64,000 bases of DNA from Bactrocera neohumeralis (Eukaryota > Arthropoda > Insecta > Diptera > Tephritidae), in the NCBI RefSeq assembly GCF_024586455.1, contig NC_065920.1, positions 47,761,824 to 47,825,823 of the forward strand, given 5' to 3'. The translations under genes were made by a program, and so were the position numbers. Below the pieces are notes generated by a model. It ran no database searches. It saw only the letters and a program-made list of their open reading frames with translations, and was not told the DNA's origin. This document shows, piece after piece, positions 21,456 through 34,750 of the stretch. The stretch's first letter is position 1. Each line of letters opens with the position of its first letter.

Positions 21456-22689
21456 CTATTTAACATTAAAATACACAATGAAACCCTCGTTAAGATTTTA
21501 TGATTACGAGTATGCTGTGCCAAAGTTAGAAAATACATTTTAATTATGCACACGACAAATTGCCAAAAGTTTTTAACGGTCAGAGAGCAAAACAAAAACA
21601 AATAAAATGCCGGCGCACAAATACGTTCTCATAAACATGCATTCGTGCGTATTCAAAAGAGCATATCTGTCGTTCATCATGACATAAAATCATTAGACTT
21701 ACTAAAACTTAGAGATCACTTTAAGATTTGGAAAGGCTCGTTAAGAAAATTTGGTCACTGAGTATTTAACAGTGCGCTTATTTTACTAAATTAATAATGT
21801 TACATATGGTATATAAATTGTTAACCACGTCAGAGATCAAGGGGATTATGTAAATTGTAGGCTGATTACTCGTGATACCAGAAACTTTTAACGGTAGATC
21901 CAAGATTTCCATATAACGATAAATTTTTTTAACTTACCGCAAATCCGTCAAAACCGTCCATCCCAAGTGAGCTCTAGACCGAGGCGGTCCTATTCGATTT
22001 CGGAAAGTAAGTTTCAGTGATATTTCGATATAAGTCTTAAGACAAATAGGCAAGATTAATACAACCGGTTGAGAAAGGAGTGTACAGAAAAGAAACGAAC
22101 AAAGAAAAAATCTTTAAAAAGACAGTAAGCTACTGTTGATCACTTATTTCTCCCATGATTTTAAATTAGTGTGGTATTAGTACAACCTAACAATATAATA
22201 AGCATAAAGAAAGATGTACATACACATGAACACATGAATTTTGACTTTGGTTTATTTAATGCCTTTTTACCGTTATAAGCAAATGAATTAATGTTTCAGT
22301 TTTTATGACTATTTGTATAAACAAGACCTCCAATAAAAAAATATATATAGATAATCGAATACTTTATCAAAAGTTAAAAAAAAATTTAATACATTTTTAA
22401 ATAAAATAGTCATTCTGGTTGAAAATGTTTTGACCACCAGAGTATGTGTATTCAAAGCCCATATTTGGCTAACTTTGACGTAGAATCAGAGGAAAATCTG
22501 ATTATAATCTATATAGCGAGTACTTTCACACACAAATTCAGCCAAAATTATAAAAATGAGATTATAACTGAAGATAAATATTTATAAAACTGTACTTTTG
22601 GCTCAACCTAGTGGTTGTAAAGTTTTTATTTATTTTCATTGAATTTTATACTGCTTTTCGATTTTAGCAGTATTTCTAATTGCAAATTA
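21456..22689. other. no recognisable gene; 3' flank of the RTE insertion
   Basis: AT-rich. The part up to about 21970 has a reversed counterpart at 28770-29240; the rest has none in the window. No coding signal. Confidence 0.4.
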
Positions 22690-23215
22690 TGGTTAAAAAC
22701 AAGAAAAAAGTTAATTTCTACCGAAGCTATATAACCTTCACAGTTGCATTTCTTTTAGTAACTATGTGTTCAGTTTATATGGAAGCTATATGCTATAGTA
22801 ATCCGATCTGAACAATTTTTTCGGAAATTATATTATTACCTTAAGCAGTAATCCATGTCAAATTTCGTGAAGATACCACGTCCGATCGTTCGATTCCTTC
22901 GGTGATTACATTGTTGCCTCAGAAAATTTTTTACCATACAAGTGTATCTTGAAAATGGTTTTCGATAGTAGAAATGGAGGGGAGATTAGCTATAAAATAA
23001 CGTATATATACAGACAGACGGACAAGGACTTGATTCCGATCGACGGAGATAGCTAAATCAATGGTCTATCGGCAGTCCCGACAAATGAGCAGCTTCTTAA
23101 AGAGAAATGACTTTGCAAAATACTAACTATATACTTTCATTGGGTCTCCGACGCTTCCTTCTGGGTGTTATAAACTTCGTGACAAACTTAATATACCCTG
23201 TTCAGGGTATTATAA
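22690..23215 (+). repeat. dispersed noncoding repeat
   Basis: Shows a noncoding consensus-like body: CAAGAAAAAAGTTAATTTCT at the start, AGTAACTATGTGTTCAGTTT, TATGGAAGCTATATGCTATA and ATCTGAACAATTTTTTCGG. An ACAGACAGACGGACAAGGAC segment and a terminal near-palindrome ATACCCTGTTCAGGGTAT (about 23192-23209) follow. The same blocks recur in reverse around 46.75-47.2 and 48.83-48.97 kb. Such elements are very common in tephritid genomes by my recollection; whether it is a MITE, SINE or Helitron derivative cannot be told from one copy. Confidence 0.65.
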
Positions 23216-24884
23216 AGGGTTTCTGGTGTTTAATCGAAATCGGCTAAAAATTAAACAATATTTTCACAAACCCATAAGTAAACATGGCCCCCATGAGACG
23301 CTGTATATAGTAGACTTTAAATAATATTTCTATATATCAAATCCTACCCACTACAACTATTATGACACTTGTAGTGATACTGTGGTCTGTGACAATAAAG
23401 CACCAGTTTGTACTTCAGAACCGAAAACGATATCTCTCAAATGGAATTCGGTTGGAACAAGTAATCGTGCTTTCATGGGCTCAGACCAGTAATTTTGCTG
23501 CACTCATTTGGTCCCTTAGGTATTTAGTAAAATACTTATAATATTAGCTTATTATTTGAAAATTTAAGTTTATAAAGCGATTGAGTAAATTACTTCGCGT
23601 ATATTTTTCCAGCTTCTGTCTATTTAAAATAGAAAGTTTCAAGTTTTTTTAACATTTCTCATTACCTCATTAAGAAAAAAAAATTACTTTAAGAAGCAAG
23701 CGAAAAATTGTACGGTGGCCGTAGAAAAAGAAATCATAAGACATTTGGAAATAAGAAAGTTTAGAAATATACCTTTCTGTGTATATAACTTTGTTAGTAT
23801 AACTACTATCAAAATTTGAGACAGACCATGTCATTCCTTTGCCATCGAGATTGTAGAATTATTGTCCTTATCCGGAAATTTTATATTCGATGGCGGATTG
23901 CAATGCGCTTTGCAGTCGGAAACGCTCCCGGCTTTGATGGTGAATCCGATGCGCAATGGCGGCTTATGCGAGAAATTAAGGTTTTGAGTGCCAAAGTTGT
24001 TGGGCCTATCTACAAAAAGAACAAAAAAATATTTTAAATGAAATATAAATGAAACAAATAGAAAACGCTATGTGGCAGATCAATTTGTCTGATTATGAAA
24101 AGGTATGTATTTACGGTGAAAGATGGAAAATTATAGATACAATTTGTAGCATACCAAAGTCAAACCTGATGATTGTTGATGATAACTATAGATAACTGAA
24201 GAAGCACTTCAAAACGGTCAGTGGTTACAATTCCCCAAGTATTACTACGGCTAAATGCTTAGAAAATAGACAGCAATCATGCCCAGGTCACTTAGATATT
24301 ATCTTTCTATTTTTTCGCAAATATTTTCTTATTTACATATTTTTTATTCCCTGCGGTGCTTTCAATTGTTTTCTTCGATTAGTATTATTGCCGCTCGGGT
24401 TCCAAATGTTACCAGCTGTAGTCAACATCATAGACAGAAATCTTTTTTCTGGGCGCAGCTTTTGTTTCTGAAAGACATTTTAGAAACCCAACGAGGACGG
24501 TTTCCTGTATTACCAGGGCTTCCTCTGCCTCCTCGTTGCTTTGCTTAATTGTTGGATTGCAATGTGTATGGCAGGAGATGGCAGGAAATTGATATAAAGA
24601 CTCATTGCACACATTTGTTGGAGACACTCGTTAGGCTACACGCCACAATGGGTTCGAGTGCATTCCTTATAAATCTTACTTGTGCATGCAATTGCCGTGT
24701 ACGGTACCCCGCCAACCCATTAGAAACAAGAAAAATTATTCATATAGTTTTGCTTTCAGAGTCAAATAAACCAAAATATATTACGATATGTGAATGAAGT
24801 TTTTTGTATAATATATAATGTACATACATATGTATATGAGATATCATTTTTTTAAATAATTGAGAAAAACTTAAATTTTTTTAG
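23216..24884. other. no recognisable gene
   Basis: Contains frames of 73 to 89 codons (for example 23816-24037 and 24279-24548, plus) without similarity to known proteins or clear coding bias. No transposon termini seen. Confidence 0.35.
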
Positions 24885-25680
24885 TATTTGGTTGACAAAC
24901 CTTTATTTTTTATAACAGCCTTCACTCTTTGAGGCATACTATTAAAGCAATTTTTTATCATTACTTTTAAATCTGGATCATTTATCCACACATCCTTTAT
25001 ATTATCTTTAAGTGCGGTTACTGTGGTTTAGAATGGCTTCTGTCACTGCTTCTAGTCGGCATTCGTCGCTAAAGATAATCTTAGTTAAGAAGAAAATCGT
25101 GTCAATTAGTAAGGTAACTTTGAATGGGAAACTTTCGGGGGGTCGTTCATAACTTTTTATGGTTACCTTGTTCCAATCCACCTGTATGTAGTTCTGATGG
25201 AGCTTGGCCCATATTACTCTCTGATTTTTCATTCGCATGGTCAGTTTTGGTTTCTTTGTTGGACGGTGTCATTTGGAGTTTTTTCTGAAAAGATGCGTTC
25301 AACTGTTCTTTGTGATATTTTCACATGGGCATCATTTAGCTCCTTTGTAATTTCTCTAGCTGGTTTGGTGAGCGTTTCTAGAGCGAGCCTCACTACCTTA
25401 CGCCGAATGGGATCAGACATTTTACGATTTTGGGCAGCATTTTGCCGCTTAATTGTGCGAGCACCATTTTCGAAAGTGTGCACAATTTTTGCTACTCGGG
25501 GAACAGTTACTGCACTCACTCCAATTTTTTTTTCCTATTTTTCTATAGGATGCACTTTTTCTTTTAAAAGTGCGGCAATAGCTCTTCGGGTTTCATTAGA
25601 AATGTCCGATTTTTTCCCATTTCCTAAAAAGTACATTTTTTATTGCTTATATTATAATGCTTCAGAAAACTAAAAAAAAA
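24885..25680 (-). mobile_element. Tc1-like transposon relic with most of the catalytic domain deleted
   Basis: The minus strand encodes a Tc1-type N-terminus (GNGKKSDISNETRRAIAALL...KEKVHPIEK, a stop, then IGVSAVTV-like and VAKIVHTFENGARTIKRQNA). A second helix-turn-helix follows (PIRRKVVRLALETLTKPARE) and the beginning of the catalytic core (IFSDECRLEA, first catalytic D). It then passes quickly to a Tc1-like C-terminus near 24890 (MPQRVKAVIKNKGLSTKY-like, in broken frames). The second D and the E are missing. Terminal repeats are only faintly similar (AACCTTTATTT shared by both ends), so exact borders are uncertain. Confidence 0.75.
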
Positions 25681-25757
25681 AATACTTACCTAATAAATAA
25701 AACTCTGGAATCTCTGAAATAAAGGTTAAACACTTAAACTGCGCAAAAATATGGTTC

Positions 25758-25767
25758 CTTCCACTAC
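25758..25767 (+). repeat. left target-site duplication CTTCCACTAC
   Basis: The same ten bases occur at 27181-27190, immediately after the repetitive tail of the non-LTR element between them. A 10-bp direct repeat in exactly these positions is what target-primed retrotransposition leaves. Confidence 0.75.
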
Positions 25768-27180
25768 TAAATATAGAAAAAAAATAAACAATGCATACAT
25801 GGCCTACTATACTTGTAACGGATCGTCAACAAGAATTGGGACCTCAAACCAAGTATAATAATGTGGATGTATACGGCTGTCATAAGGCCTATACTTACAT
25901 ATGTAGCTCTGGTATGGTGGCCAGCCCTAAACAAACAATGCAACATAAAAAAATTAAATGGTATACAAAGAACAGCATGTGCGGGTGTTACTGGTGCGAT
26001 CAGGTCATGTCCGACTGATGCGCTCAATGTGATCCTGCATCAACTACCAATGGACATTTTTATTCACAAAACAGCAGCTATTGCGGCGATAATAATAAAA
26101 AATTGGGAGGTTGGAATCAGCAGAACTACGGACATAGTGCAATCCTAAATAAGCTCACTATTAGTAAATCAGACTACATTCTCCAAAAGCTGGATTTCAA
26201 TAGACACTTCCAGGTGAGGATATCATCTAGACGAATATGGAGAAGAGGTTCAATAGGAGAGGAGGATACCATCTCAGTCTATACCGACGGGTCCAAAATA
26301 GACTGCGGAGTTGGCACGGGAGTATTCTCCGCTGATCTAGGCATATCTCTCTATATACGTCTACCGAACTCTGCTAGCATCTTCCAAGCAGAAGTACTAG
26401 GCATAGAAAAAGCCTGCGAAGTTCTATTAGAAACCACGGGAATATACATAAAGCAACTATATCTACGGATAGCCAGGCGGCGGTGCTGGTCTTGTCTTAA
26501 CCCATGATGACTAATTCCAGCATAGTTGACAACTACAAGAGAGCACTAAGCCCAATAAAAGACAAGCTCCAACTAGACTTGATCTGGGTTCCCGGCCTCA
26601 GGAACATTTTCGGTAACGAAAAATCAGACGAGTTGGCGTAGGCAGGAACTTCCAAGCCCGCTAGGATCGAAAAATATACAACTTCGACAAGTTGCAAATA
26701 ACAGGTAGAAAGACATTACAAAATGTGTCATAACTAGACAATTATGGCCAACATATGACAGGAAAAGAACCAACGACTTATTAAATAGGTCAAGAAAAAG
26801 CATCTACAGAGTAACAGCTACCACAACAGGGCACTGGCCATTTGGGGAACATGCGTTTAAAATTGGTGTGCCCTACAACGACAACTGCCGAGGCTGCGGA
26901 GTAGCAGGGAACAGGGAAACAATTTTCCACTTTCTCTGCGAATGCCCAGCGCTAGCACAGATCCGACACAAAACACTTGAAATCCATCAAGCACCAAACC
27001 TTGAATGGATTTCCACTAAAAGCATATCAGACATAAGTAGTTTCATCGAAACTTCAAAATGGTTTGAGAGAGAAGGTGAAACTTAATAGCAGATACAGGA
27101 GGTTTTACGAATAGTGTATCAAAATGCCACATCAAGTGCTAATTGAGCCCGGTAAGGCTGCACTCTTACCTACCTACCTA
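25768..27180 (+). mobile_element. 5'-truncated non-LTR retrotransposon (I/R1/LOA type) with RNase H
   Basis: The frames encode the tail of reverse transcriptase and thumb (WMYTAVIRPILTYVALVWWP, KLNGIQRTACAGVTGAIRSC, 25861-26148). A damaged RNase H follows (YTDGSKIDCGVGTGVFSADL, IFQAEVLGIEKACEVLL, then WVPG and GNEKSDELA followed by a stop). Last is the C-terminal cysteine cluster (CRGCGVAGNRETIFHFLCEC, 26868-27086). The 3' end is a (TACC)n-type tail at about 27166-27180. Matching 10-bp direct repeats flank it. The 5' truncation is typical of incomplete reverse transcription. Multiple frameshifts and stops mean it is inactive. Confidence 0.85.
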
Positions 27181-27190
27181 CTTCCACTAC
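27181..27190 (+). repeat. right target-site duplication CTTCCACTAC
   Basis: Perfect partner of the repeat at 25758-25767; see there. Confidence 0.75.
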
Positions 27191-28170
27191 GCCACTCAAT
27201 TTATCTCAGATGAGTCAGAAATTACAAATGCTAACTCCAACTGAAGTAAGCATTTCAATATAATTTCGTATTTTAGTCCCGCTAATAGCAACGGTACATT
27301 ATTTTAATATTTGATACGTGGTAACATCCACAGTCTACTTAATACTGAGGCAGTGGAAAAAATTGAAATTATTCGCCTAGCAAACTTTCCCAGAACTTTG
27401 TTCGTAAATTTTTACATATATTTACCATGTTTCTAATGAGTTGGCGGGGTGCTGTATGTAGTAGGCCAAACCACATTACATTGGAAACTGCAGCTCCGTT
27501 TCAACAAACCGTTTACAGTCGCACAAGCAAGCAGGAAATTGCAGGGAACAAACTGAATAACGTTGTGCAACAGTGTAACAGTGACATCGACAGCCATAGT
27601 CCTGTGTTTGTGGCTTTGCTTATTAGATACTGAGGTATGCATATTGAATACATGGCGATATAGTTTTAAAATTTGTATGGCCCAATTTATCTGAAAGAGC
27701 GTCGATAAAGACAAATATGAACATGGAATAATCATAAACTGATTATTTGAAATAGCTGTTCTGACTTATGATATTATTTTAAAAATAATTTTTCAACTTT
27801 TGTTCTTAACCAAAACCACTGCTTAGCAATCAACATCCAAGCACCAGCAGAGATCAGTCTATTGTAAAATATTCACCTCCATCTGCATGGTTTTATATTC
27901 AAAATCTTTAATTCGCATTCTTCTTCAACTACAATTAAGATCGGATTGGTGTATGCTGATGTCACAACGGAACGCTTTTGAAACATATTTCTAGTGGTAC
28001 TTGAATATTTTACATTTGGATTTGACCGAAATTGAGAAAACCGATCAGTAGGGCGCCAGAAAAGTCGTGTTTCATTAAAATGTATGAGTAATTGTGAAAA
28101 GCGAATCTCTCCTTAAATTAGCTAAAACCCACATAGATCTCACAAACCAGTAGAGACATACATACATAGT
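27191..28170. other. no recognisable gene
   Basis: Short open frames exist on both strands around 27430-27735, without family resemblance. Nothing else identified. Confidence 0.4.
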
Positions 28171-28632
28171 ATACTACTGCGATCAAATTGAAAGGTGGAT
28201 TTTTTTTGGAAAATTCCTCGTGATGCAGATCAGAGCCTTCTTCAATTCAGCTTTTATATCCTCAATTGAGTCAAAACGGTGTCCTCGGAGTAGTCATATG
28301 AATTTGCTGAATTGGCAGAAGTTACACGAAGGTAAATCAGGTGAATGCGATGGTTAAGTCAAGATATTAGTTTAAAATGTTGCGAAATGATCACGAATAA
28401 TTAATGCAGTATGAAATTGTGCATTATCGTACTTCTTTGTTCAGTAAATTCTGACATAGTAAAAATCGAAGAATTCACTTTTAGAAACTTAAAAAACGAC
28501 GCGTACCTCAAATACTAATAAATATTTTAACGTGAAATTTAGCATAGATGTCACTAACAGTACTACCAACTTACAGAAACCAATTCTAAAGACAAATTAA
28601 AAATTCGACTTTCAATTTGATCACAGTAGTAT
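28171..28632 (-). mobile_element. short mariner derivative with intact terminal repeats
   Basis: The left end (TACTACTGCGATCAAATTG) and the reverse complement of the right end (TACTACTGTGATCAAATTG) match over about 30 bp with few differences, and TA lies at both borders. On the minus strand a transposase start (MSEFTEQRS) is joined directly to C-terminal sequence: ITMHNFI-like remains of the HDNAP block, then IIRDHFATF and HRFDSIEDIKAELKKAL. Most of the transposase is deleted. The same joint occurs in the copy at 50.1 kb, so this is a subfamily rather than a one-off. The right border lies seven bases before the assembly gap. Confidence 0.85.
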
Positions 28633-28639
28633 ACAAGTT

Positions 28640-28739
28640 NNNNNNNNNNNNNNNNNNNNNNNNNNNNNNNNNNNNNNNNNNNNNNNNNNNNNNNNNNNNN
28701 NNNNNNNNNNNNNNNNNNNNNNNNNNNNNNNNNNNNNNN
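28640..28739. other. assembly gap (100 N)
   Basis: Exactly 100 N, the usual placeholder for a gap of unknown length. Order and orientation across it depend on scaffolding. Confidence 0.99.
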
Positions 28740-31700
28740 ATGGGGGGTTTTTTGACAAGGTTTTGCGGTAATTTAAAAAAATTTTATCGTTATAGGGGAA
28801 ATCTTGGATCTACCGTTAAAAGTTTCTGGTACGAGTAACCCAACCTAAAATTTTTAATAACCCCCTTGATCTCTGACTGGTTAACAATTTATATCCATAT
28901 TTAACATTATTAATTTAGTAAAAAAAAAGCGCACTGTTAAAAAATCAGTGCCCAAAATTTTCTTAACAGGCCTTTCCAAATTTTAAAAAGTGATCTCTAA
29001 GTTTTAGTGCATGTATGTAATCTTAATTTTTTTATGTTATGATGAACAGAAAGATATGCTCTTTTAATAGCAAAAAGCATGTTTATGAGGAACATGTTGG
29101 GGCCCCGGCATTTTTTTATTTGTTTTTGTTTTGCTCTCTGACCTTTAAAAAACTTTTTGGTTTTTCGTTGCATAATTAAAATGTATTTTCAAACCACCAG
29201 CATACTCGTAATCATAGAATTTTAAAGGGTTTTTTAAAGAAATTTAGGAAAATTTGGAATGATTCAAATGAGACAAGACAGCCACTTCACTCAAATATAA
29301 ACTTAGATATGTTTGTGCGTATTGTCTCTTTAAGCTTTTGTGAAATTTAATGAAAACATTAATCTATACAGATTACAACTAAAAAATTTTCTGACTCTAA
29401 ACAGGCTGCCGTATTTCATCAATAGTTTCGAAGTTTATAAATGTTAAAAACTCGAATTTGAATTGTTTAGTCGCATGTGCCGTTACTGTTATAACTGTTC
29501 CGTAATTTATACACTATATATATATGTATAAATATACATATGTAGTATACATTTTTTTCGCTGTTCTTCTATCTCTAATCCAATGTACCAATTTCTAAAC
29601 ATTATATCAGTTCATTGTTCAATATGGTAGGTTCCAAGATTTGGTAAATAAAAAACTTCCAAAAATAATTTGCAGTCTCAGTTTTTTTAAGATTTTAAGG
29701 CCTTTCATAAAGTCAATAACTATTTTTGAGCGTCAAAGAAAAACCTCCAACAGCGATTTAGTCTTCATCGCTCGGTAGCGAAACTATTGCCCGGGAAATA
29801 TGTAAAATACTTTCAAAATATTATTTTTGGACTGGAAGTTTTCCCGTTTTCTTTTTTATACTAAAAATCTACTAGATTGTCCCATTTGTAAGCCTTTCCC
29901 CAAACACTTAAATACGATCAAATTTTAAAATATGATATATTAGTTATCCATATATTTGGTATTCTATATACTTTTTTATAAATAGAATTTAAAACAAATT
30001 TTAAAATTTTGTGACTTTTGTGAAGACTTATCCCTAACTTTTGCCAAAATTCTTCTTTTTCCCTTTCATATTTCAAACTTCTCAAAAAATCAAATATCAA
30101 AATTTTTCGCTGTAAAATGCTTCTAATACAAATTTTCAAAATTTAATTTCAACAAAAAAAATAAACAAAACCAGAAAAAAAAATTTAAAACACAATTATA
30201 AAGGTAGTCGGGAAAAAAAACAACAAAATTTTTAGCATGGGAAAAATTTCTGATCAATTCACCACAAAACCCCCCTGGGATACGCAACATGCAAAAAATA
30301 ATGCCTGAAGAGCCCAAAACACACAGAGGGGAAAGACAAACCAAAAAATTTAACTGACAAAACAGGAAAAACAGAAAAATCACGCATAGGCAATCCATTT
30401 GCTAAATCCCAAGTGATGCCATCCACCACATTTCTCATTTTTAAATATCCCTATACTCTTTCTTCACGACAATATCAATCATTTGATCATGGTGAAAATC
30501 TAAGCTATATACATTACATAGGCTCTACTGCGTTCTAGTTTGGAAAAATTTAAGATATGGTTTTTCTCCTATAAAATATTCATACCTTATGTCAAATTTT
30601 CACAAAACTTTGATATCGTGGAATTGCACAATCTGATTTTTTCTCGCTTATCGAGTAGAGTTTTTTATGGTACTAATTTCTGTTACATATAATTTTGCAT
30701 TTACTCATTAAAAACTTGTTCTATTATAAAAAATAAAAAGTAAAACTAACAGCAAACGTATCCAATAAATTCAATACCAGCTAGTGTGGGAAATTCCTTA
30801 AAATTGTTTAGCTATCATTCTATCTGTATTTGGGCCAACTTGTATAATTACACCAGTTGATGTTGTGCTAGTCTCCAAGATTTTGCGAATAAAGACTTAA
30901 AATAATATTTTGCTGCCTCAGGTTTTGAAGCCTTGCTAAAAATTAGAGATAAAAAATACAAACTTCTTAGGGCTTCGTCTTCTTCTCCCACTAGTGTCGA
31001 TACATTCAAAGATATTAGATGAATTGGACTTGTAAATTGGTTTTCTCCTTGTTTCTTTTCAAGCGTGTCGTATCTAGCCGATTTTAGGAAAATGCTAAAA
31101 TACCTATATTAGACAGTATGTAGTTCGATTTTTTTTTTAAATGATATTATATAATGAAACTAAAAAAAAAATTACAGCATTAAGTTCAGAAGGTTTTTAT
31201 AGAAATGCAGAAATATTCAAAACAGTGGATTTCATTGCGAACCTGCCTTGAATAAGGCAAATTCTGTTCAATCGACGGAAAACGAGCTTGCTGACGTTTA
31301 TGGAGTTCACAAAGTGTTCTTTATTACCTCCCCAAAAGATGAGGGAATAATGAGTAAGTGTAAAAAAAATTTGGAATATGAAAAAAAGTAAATGCCCAAT
31401 TTTTTTTTAAAAACTTTTTTACAATTTTTAAATCGCTTTAGAATGAATAAATATTCAATTCATTAAGTCGTACAAAAAAAAAAGGGAAAAAAAATTTTGG
31501 GGTATATTTAATGAAAAATTTTAAATTTTTCAAATTTTTTAAACCATTTTTGCTTTGAGATAAAGGACAAAGAATTTTAAAAAATGTTGAAACCCAAACT
31601 TTCCTTTCCACTTTCCTTTATTACCTTTCAAAACTAGTTTTTTTTATTAACCCCAAATTGGCAAACTTCTTTTAAACCCATTTTAAATTTTAAAAATTGG

Positions 31701-34439
31701 AAATATCAAAAAAAATTAGATTTTATAATGAAATTTGCTAAAACTTTGTCAAACACAGAATTTTACCAAATTACCCCTGCCTTCCACCACAGCAGAAAAA
31801 AAACCAAATTATAAATGATAGAAATTGGAAATTATAACTTTGACAAACATACTGGAAAAAAGTGCTGAAATGGAAGACTGGTATCGAACTAAAAAGTGAA
31901 TCCCAAAACAAAAATGGGCTGAAAATGGTAAATGCCAAATGAAAATGAACTAGCGTAAAATTAAAAAAAATTATACCCCGCGGCTTTTCGATGGGATCGA
32001 AAAAGGGGACCTGAAATTGCAGATAAATAAACACAATACAAAAAGGAAGCTTTCTTAAGACCCAATCTCGATGGGGGAAAATAAAGCTACAGATTGGAAA
32101 TTTTACACAAATTAAATAAACCCTTAAAAAAGTATTACTAAATATTCAAACAACTATTTGTTTAAACCTTTTTTTTGGGGTGGGGAATATATTTAACCCG
32201 ATTTTTTTTTTTATGGAATGTCTGGAAGAGTACCTGTGGGCCCAAAAACAAAAATATAACCCATTCTTTTGGAAAATTTCATACCCCCCCCTTTTAAAAG
32301 ATATTGTATTCTGCCTGTCATAAAGTGGGAAAATCCCCAAAATTAAAATTATTTAATTTTATGCGTCTGGCTTTGAAAATTTCCAGCCCAATATTTTTTT
32401 AAGTAATTGGTTTTGGGTTTGGGGCTTACTTTTTTTTTTTTTTTTTACTTTTTGACCTGTTTGGATTCGGAAGTTTAAAAGAACTTTTGAGTTAATGAGT
32501 TTTCAACAAAGGAAATATTTTTATTTACAGTATATATTTGAATAAGATTATTTTGGAAGGACTTAAATTTTGTATTAATTTAATGGAACTTTTTGATGAT
32601 AATCCCCAAATATCTTTTTTTTGGGTTTGCCTTTTTTAAAAATTCTGGTTAAGTTAAAGTCTTTTTTTTTCTTTTTATTATCTTAAGGCAGGCCTTCTTT
32701 ATCCCGTTTTCAATACTTCGAAAACCAGTTAGCCCCAGTTATTTAAGATTTGCTTCTTCAGTCATCCAAAAAATTTTAAGGGTATTGAAAAAACAGACAG
32801 TGACCAGTGCTAAGTGATCTCTTCTGAAATGCACAAAGTTAAATTTTTCCCAAAAAAAAAAAAAAAAAAATTTTTAGGGAACGGGCTTCAAGCTTTTAAA
32901 ACAACAAAAAAAAAATTTTTGTTCCCAAAGGGGGGAAAACACGGAAATTTAAAAAATGGTTTTGGTTTGGAAAAAGGGGGGAAATTCACAATAGAAGGAG
33001 GATCCTATATTTCTGCTTTTGGGGGAATAATTTAGCTGCGGTTGACCTTCTTCTGGAATAAACTATAAAAAGGGAAAATTTTTTCTAACTTTTTAATTTT
33101 AAACTAAACCCAATACTCCCATTTTGCATGTGCCTGGAAAAAGAGTTTGGGGTAGTGACAAGCATATAAGTAGGTGGATGAAATGGGTTTAAAAAACCCG
33201 AATTAATCGTTTTTTTGGGGTTAAGATTTTTGAGAAATTACAAAATGACATTCCAAAATTAAAAACCGATTTTACATAAAAAATAAGTTTGCAACAAGGG
33301 TGTGTTTAAAAATTGAGTTTAAGAAACCCTTTTTTCAAATATATTTCCTAAAGGTTCCGAACTCTAGGTTATGTGTATTAAAAAACACTACAGTGAGGGA
33401 GATAGATCCTCTGAGAAAAAAAGAGGGAAGGAGAGGGTTTAACATCATGGGGGCAGAAAATATGGGGGAAAACACAATAATGAAAAAAAAATTTGCGAAG
33501 AGCTCGGTGGGGTATCAAAAACCCTACTAGGACAAATGAAACCCCTAACAAAAAGACTCGGGGAAGAATTTCAGCAAGAAAAGTCAAAAATACAGGAAAA
33601 AACCAAAAAAAAACTTTTATTTAAATTTATATTATGGGGTTTTGGGGGATTAACATTAACTTTTGACGAAAAATATCCCATTCCCAAAAATTTTAAAAAA
33701 AAATTAAAAAATTTGGAAAGGGGGAAAAACCCCAAAAATTATATAAAAATTAAAAATTAAAAGAAAGTTGGGCCCTTTTTTAAAGTTTTCCCCTTTAAAA
33801 AAATTAGAAAAAATTTTTTTTTGATTTTTTTTAAATGGAAATCTGTTTAAACCCATGTATGGGAAATTTTGAGATCTGGGTAAAACCCAAAATTTTAACA
33901 AAAATTTCAGGTTTAAATTTTCGGGCCCAAAAAAAGGGTCGGTTATCAGCGATAAAAGTCGCCATTGACAGTTATTCTCACCGGCATTTTTTTTAAAAAT
34001 ATATCCCGAGGGTTTCCAAAAATCGGGCCTTAACCCACCTAATTTTTGTTTTTCGGGAAAGAGATCGGAGCCTTGAATTTTCCTTTCACCCCCAAACGAA
34101 AAATTTTTTCTTAAAATTAGAAACCCAAAAACCAAAGGCTGATCGTTTTGGAAAACCTTTTTTTTAAAGAGTTGAATTTAAATTTGGGAATTGAGGGTTT
34201 GGGTTTTTTACAAAACCCCGGGCTTTCCCTTTTAAAAAAGGTGGCCCTTTTTTTCCGGAACCGATTTGGATTGGGAGAGGGCGTCCCAGTTCGAAACGCC
34301 CCCGGCCAGTTTTTCCCAGCCCCCGAGAGTCGGGATAAAATTTCGCGCAACGTGTTTCGTGGAGGATAAAAACCAAAATGCAGCGTTCTTAGAGAGAGGT
34401 ATGGATTAAATTTTGGGAAAATTTTTAAACTTGACTAAT

Positions 34440-34750
34440 TTTTTGGGTTTAAGTTTTGGAAAAATTTCGGGGGCAAATTGATGAAGACTTGAACAGGCAA
34501 GATGGTCCTGGGGTGTATTGACCCCAAAAAATTCCGGGAGGGAAAAAAATTTTTGAAATGGAAAGAATTTCCCTTTTTAAAAAATTACCCGGTAAAACCG
34601 GGATCTTTTAATTTGATCCTGATTTTTCCCCGTTTGGGAAATCACGCTTAAACGTGATCAAAGAAAAGGGGCCTTTTTTAAAAGTTTTTTAAAAATTGGA
34701 AATTTGTTTAAAATATTTTTTAATGACCATTTTTTACTTTTCCGGACAAA
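34440..34750 (+). mobile_element. degraded counterpart of the 9.86-kb mariner derivative
   Basis: TTACTTTTCCGGACAAACCC at about 34735-34754 is the reverse complement of that element's terminus. Enough of the body is recognisable to show that this mariner insertion is shared by both copies of the region, so it predates their divergence. Confidence 0.6.

Noticed and set aside
24640..24670. A tRNA B-box-like GGGTTCGAGT
   Set aside because: No matching A box or cloverleaf could be drawn around it; no tRNA, rRNA or other RNA gene is supported anywhere in the window.
28617..28838. A frame running across the first gap
   Set aside because: It consists mostly of N and joins two contigs whose adjacency is doubtful.
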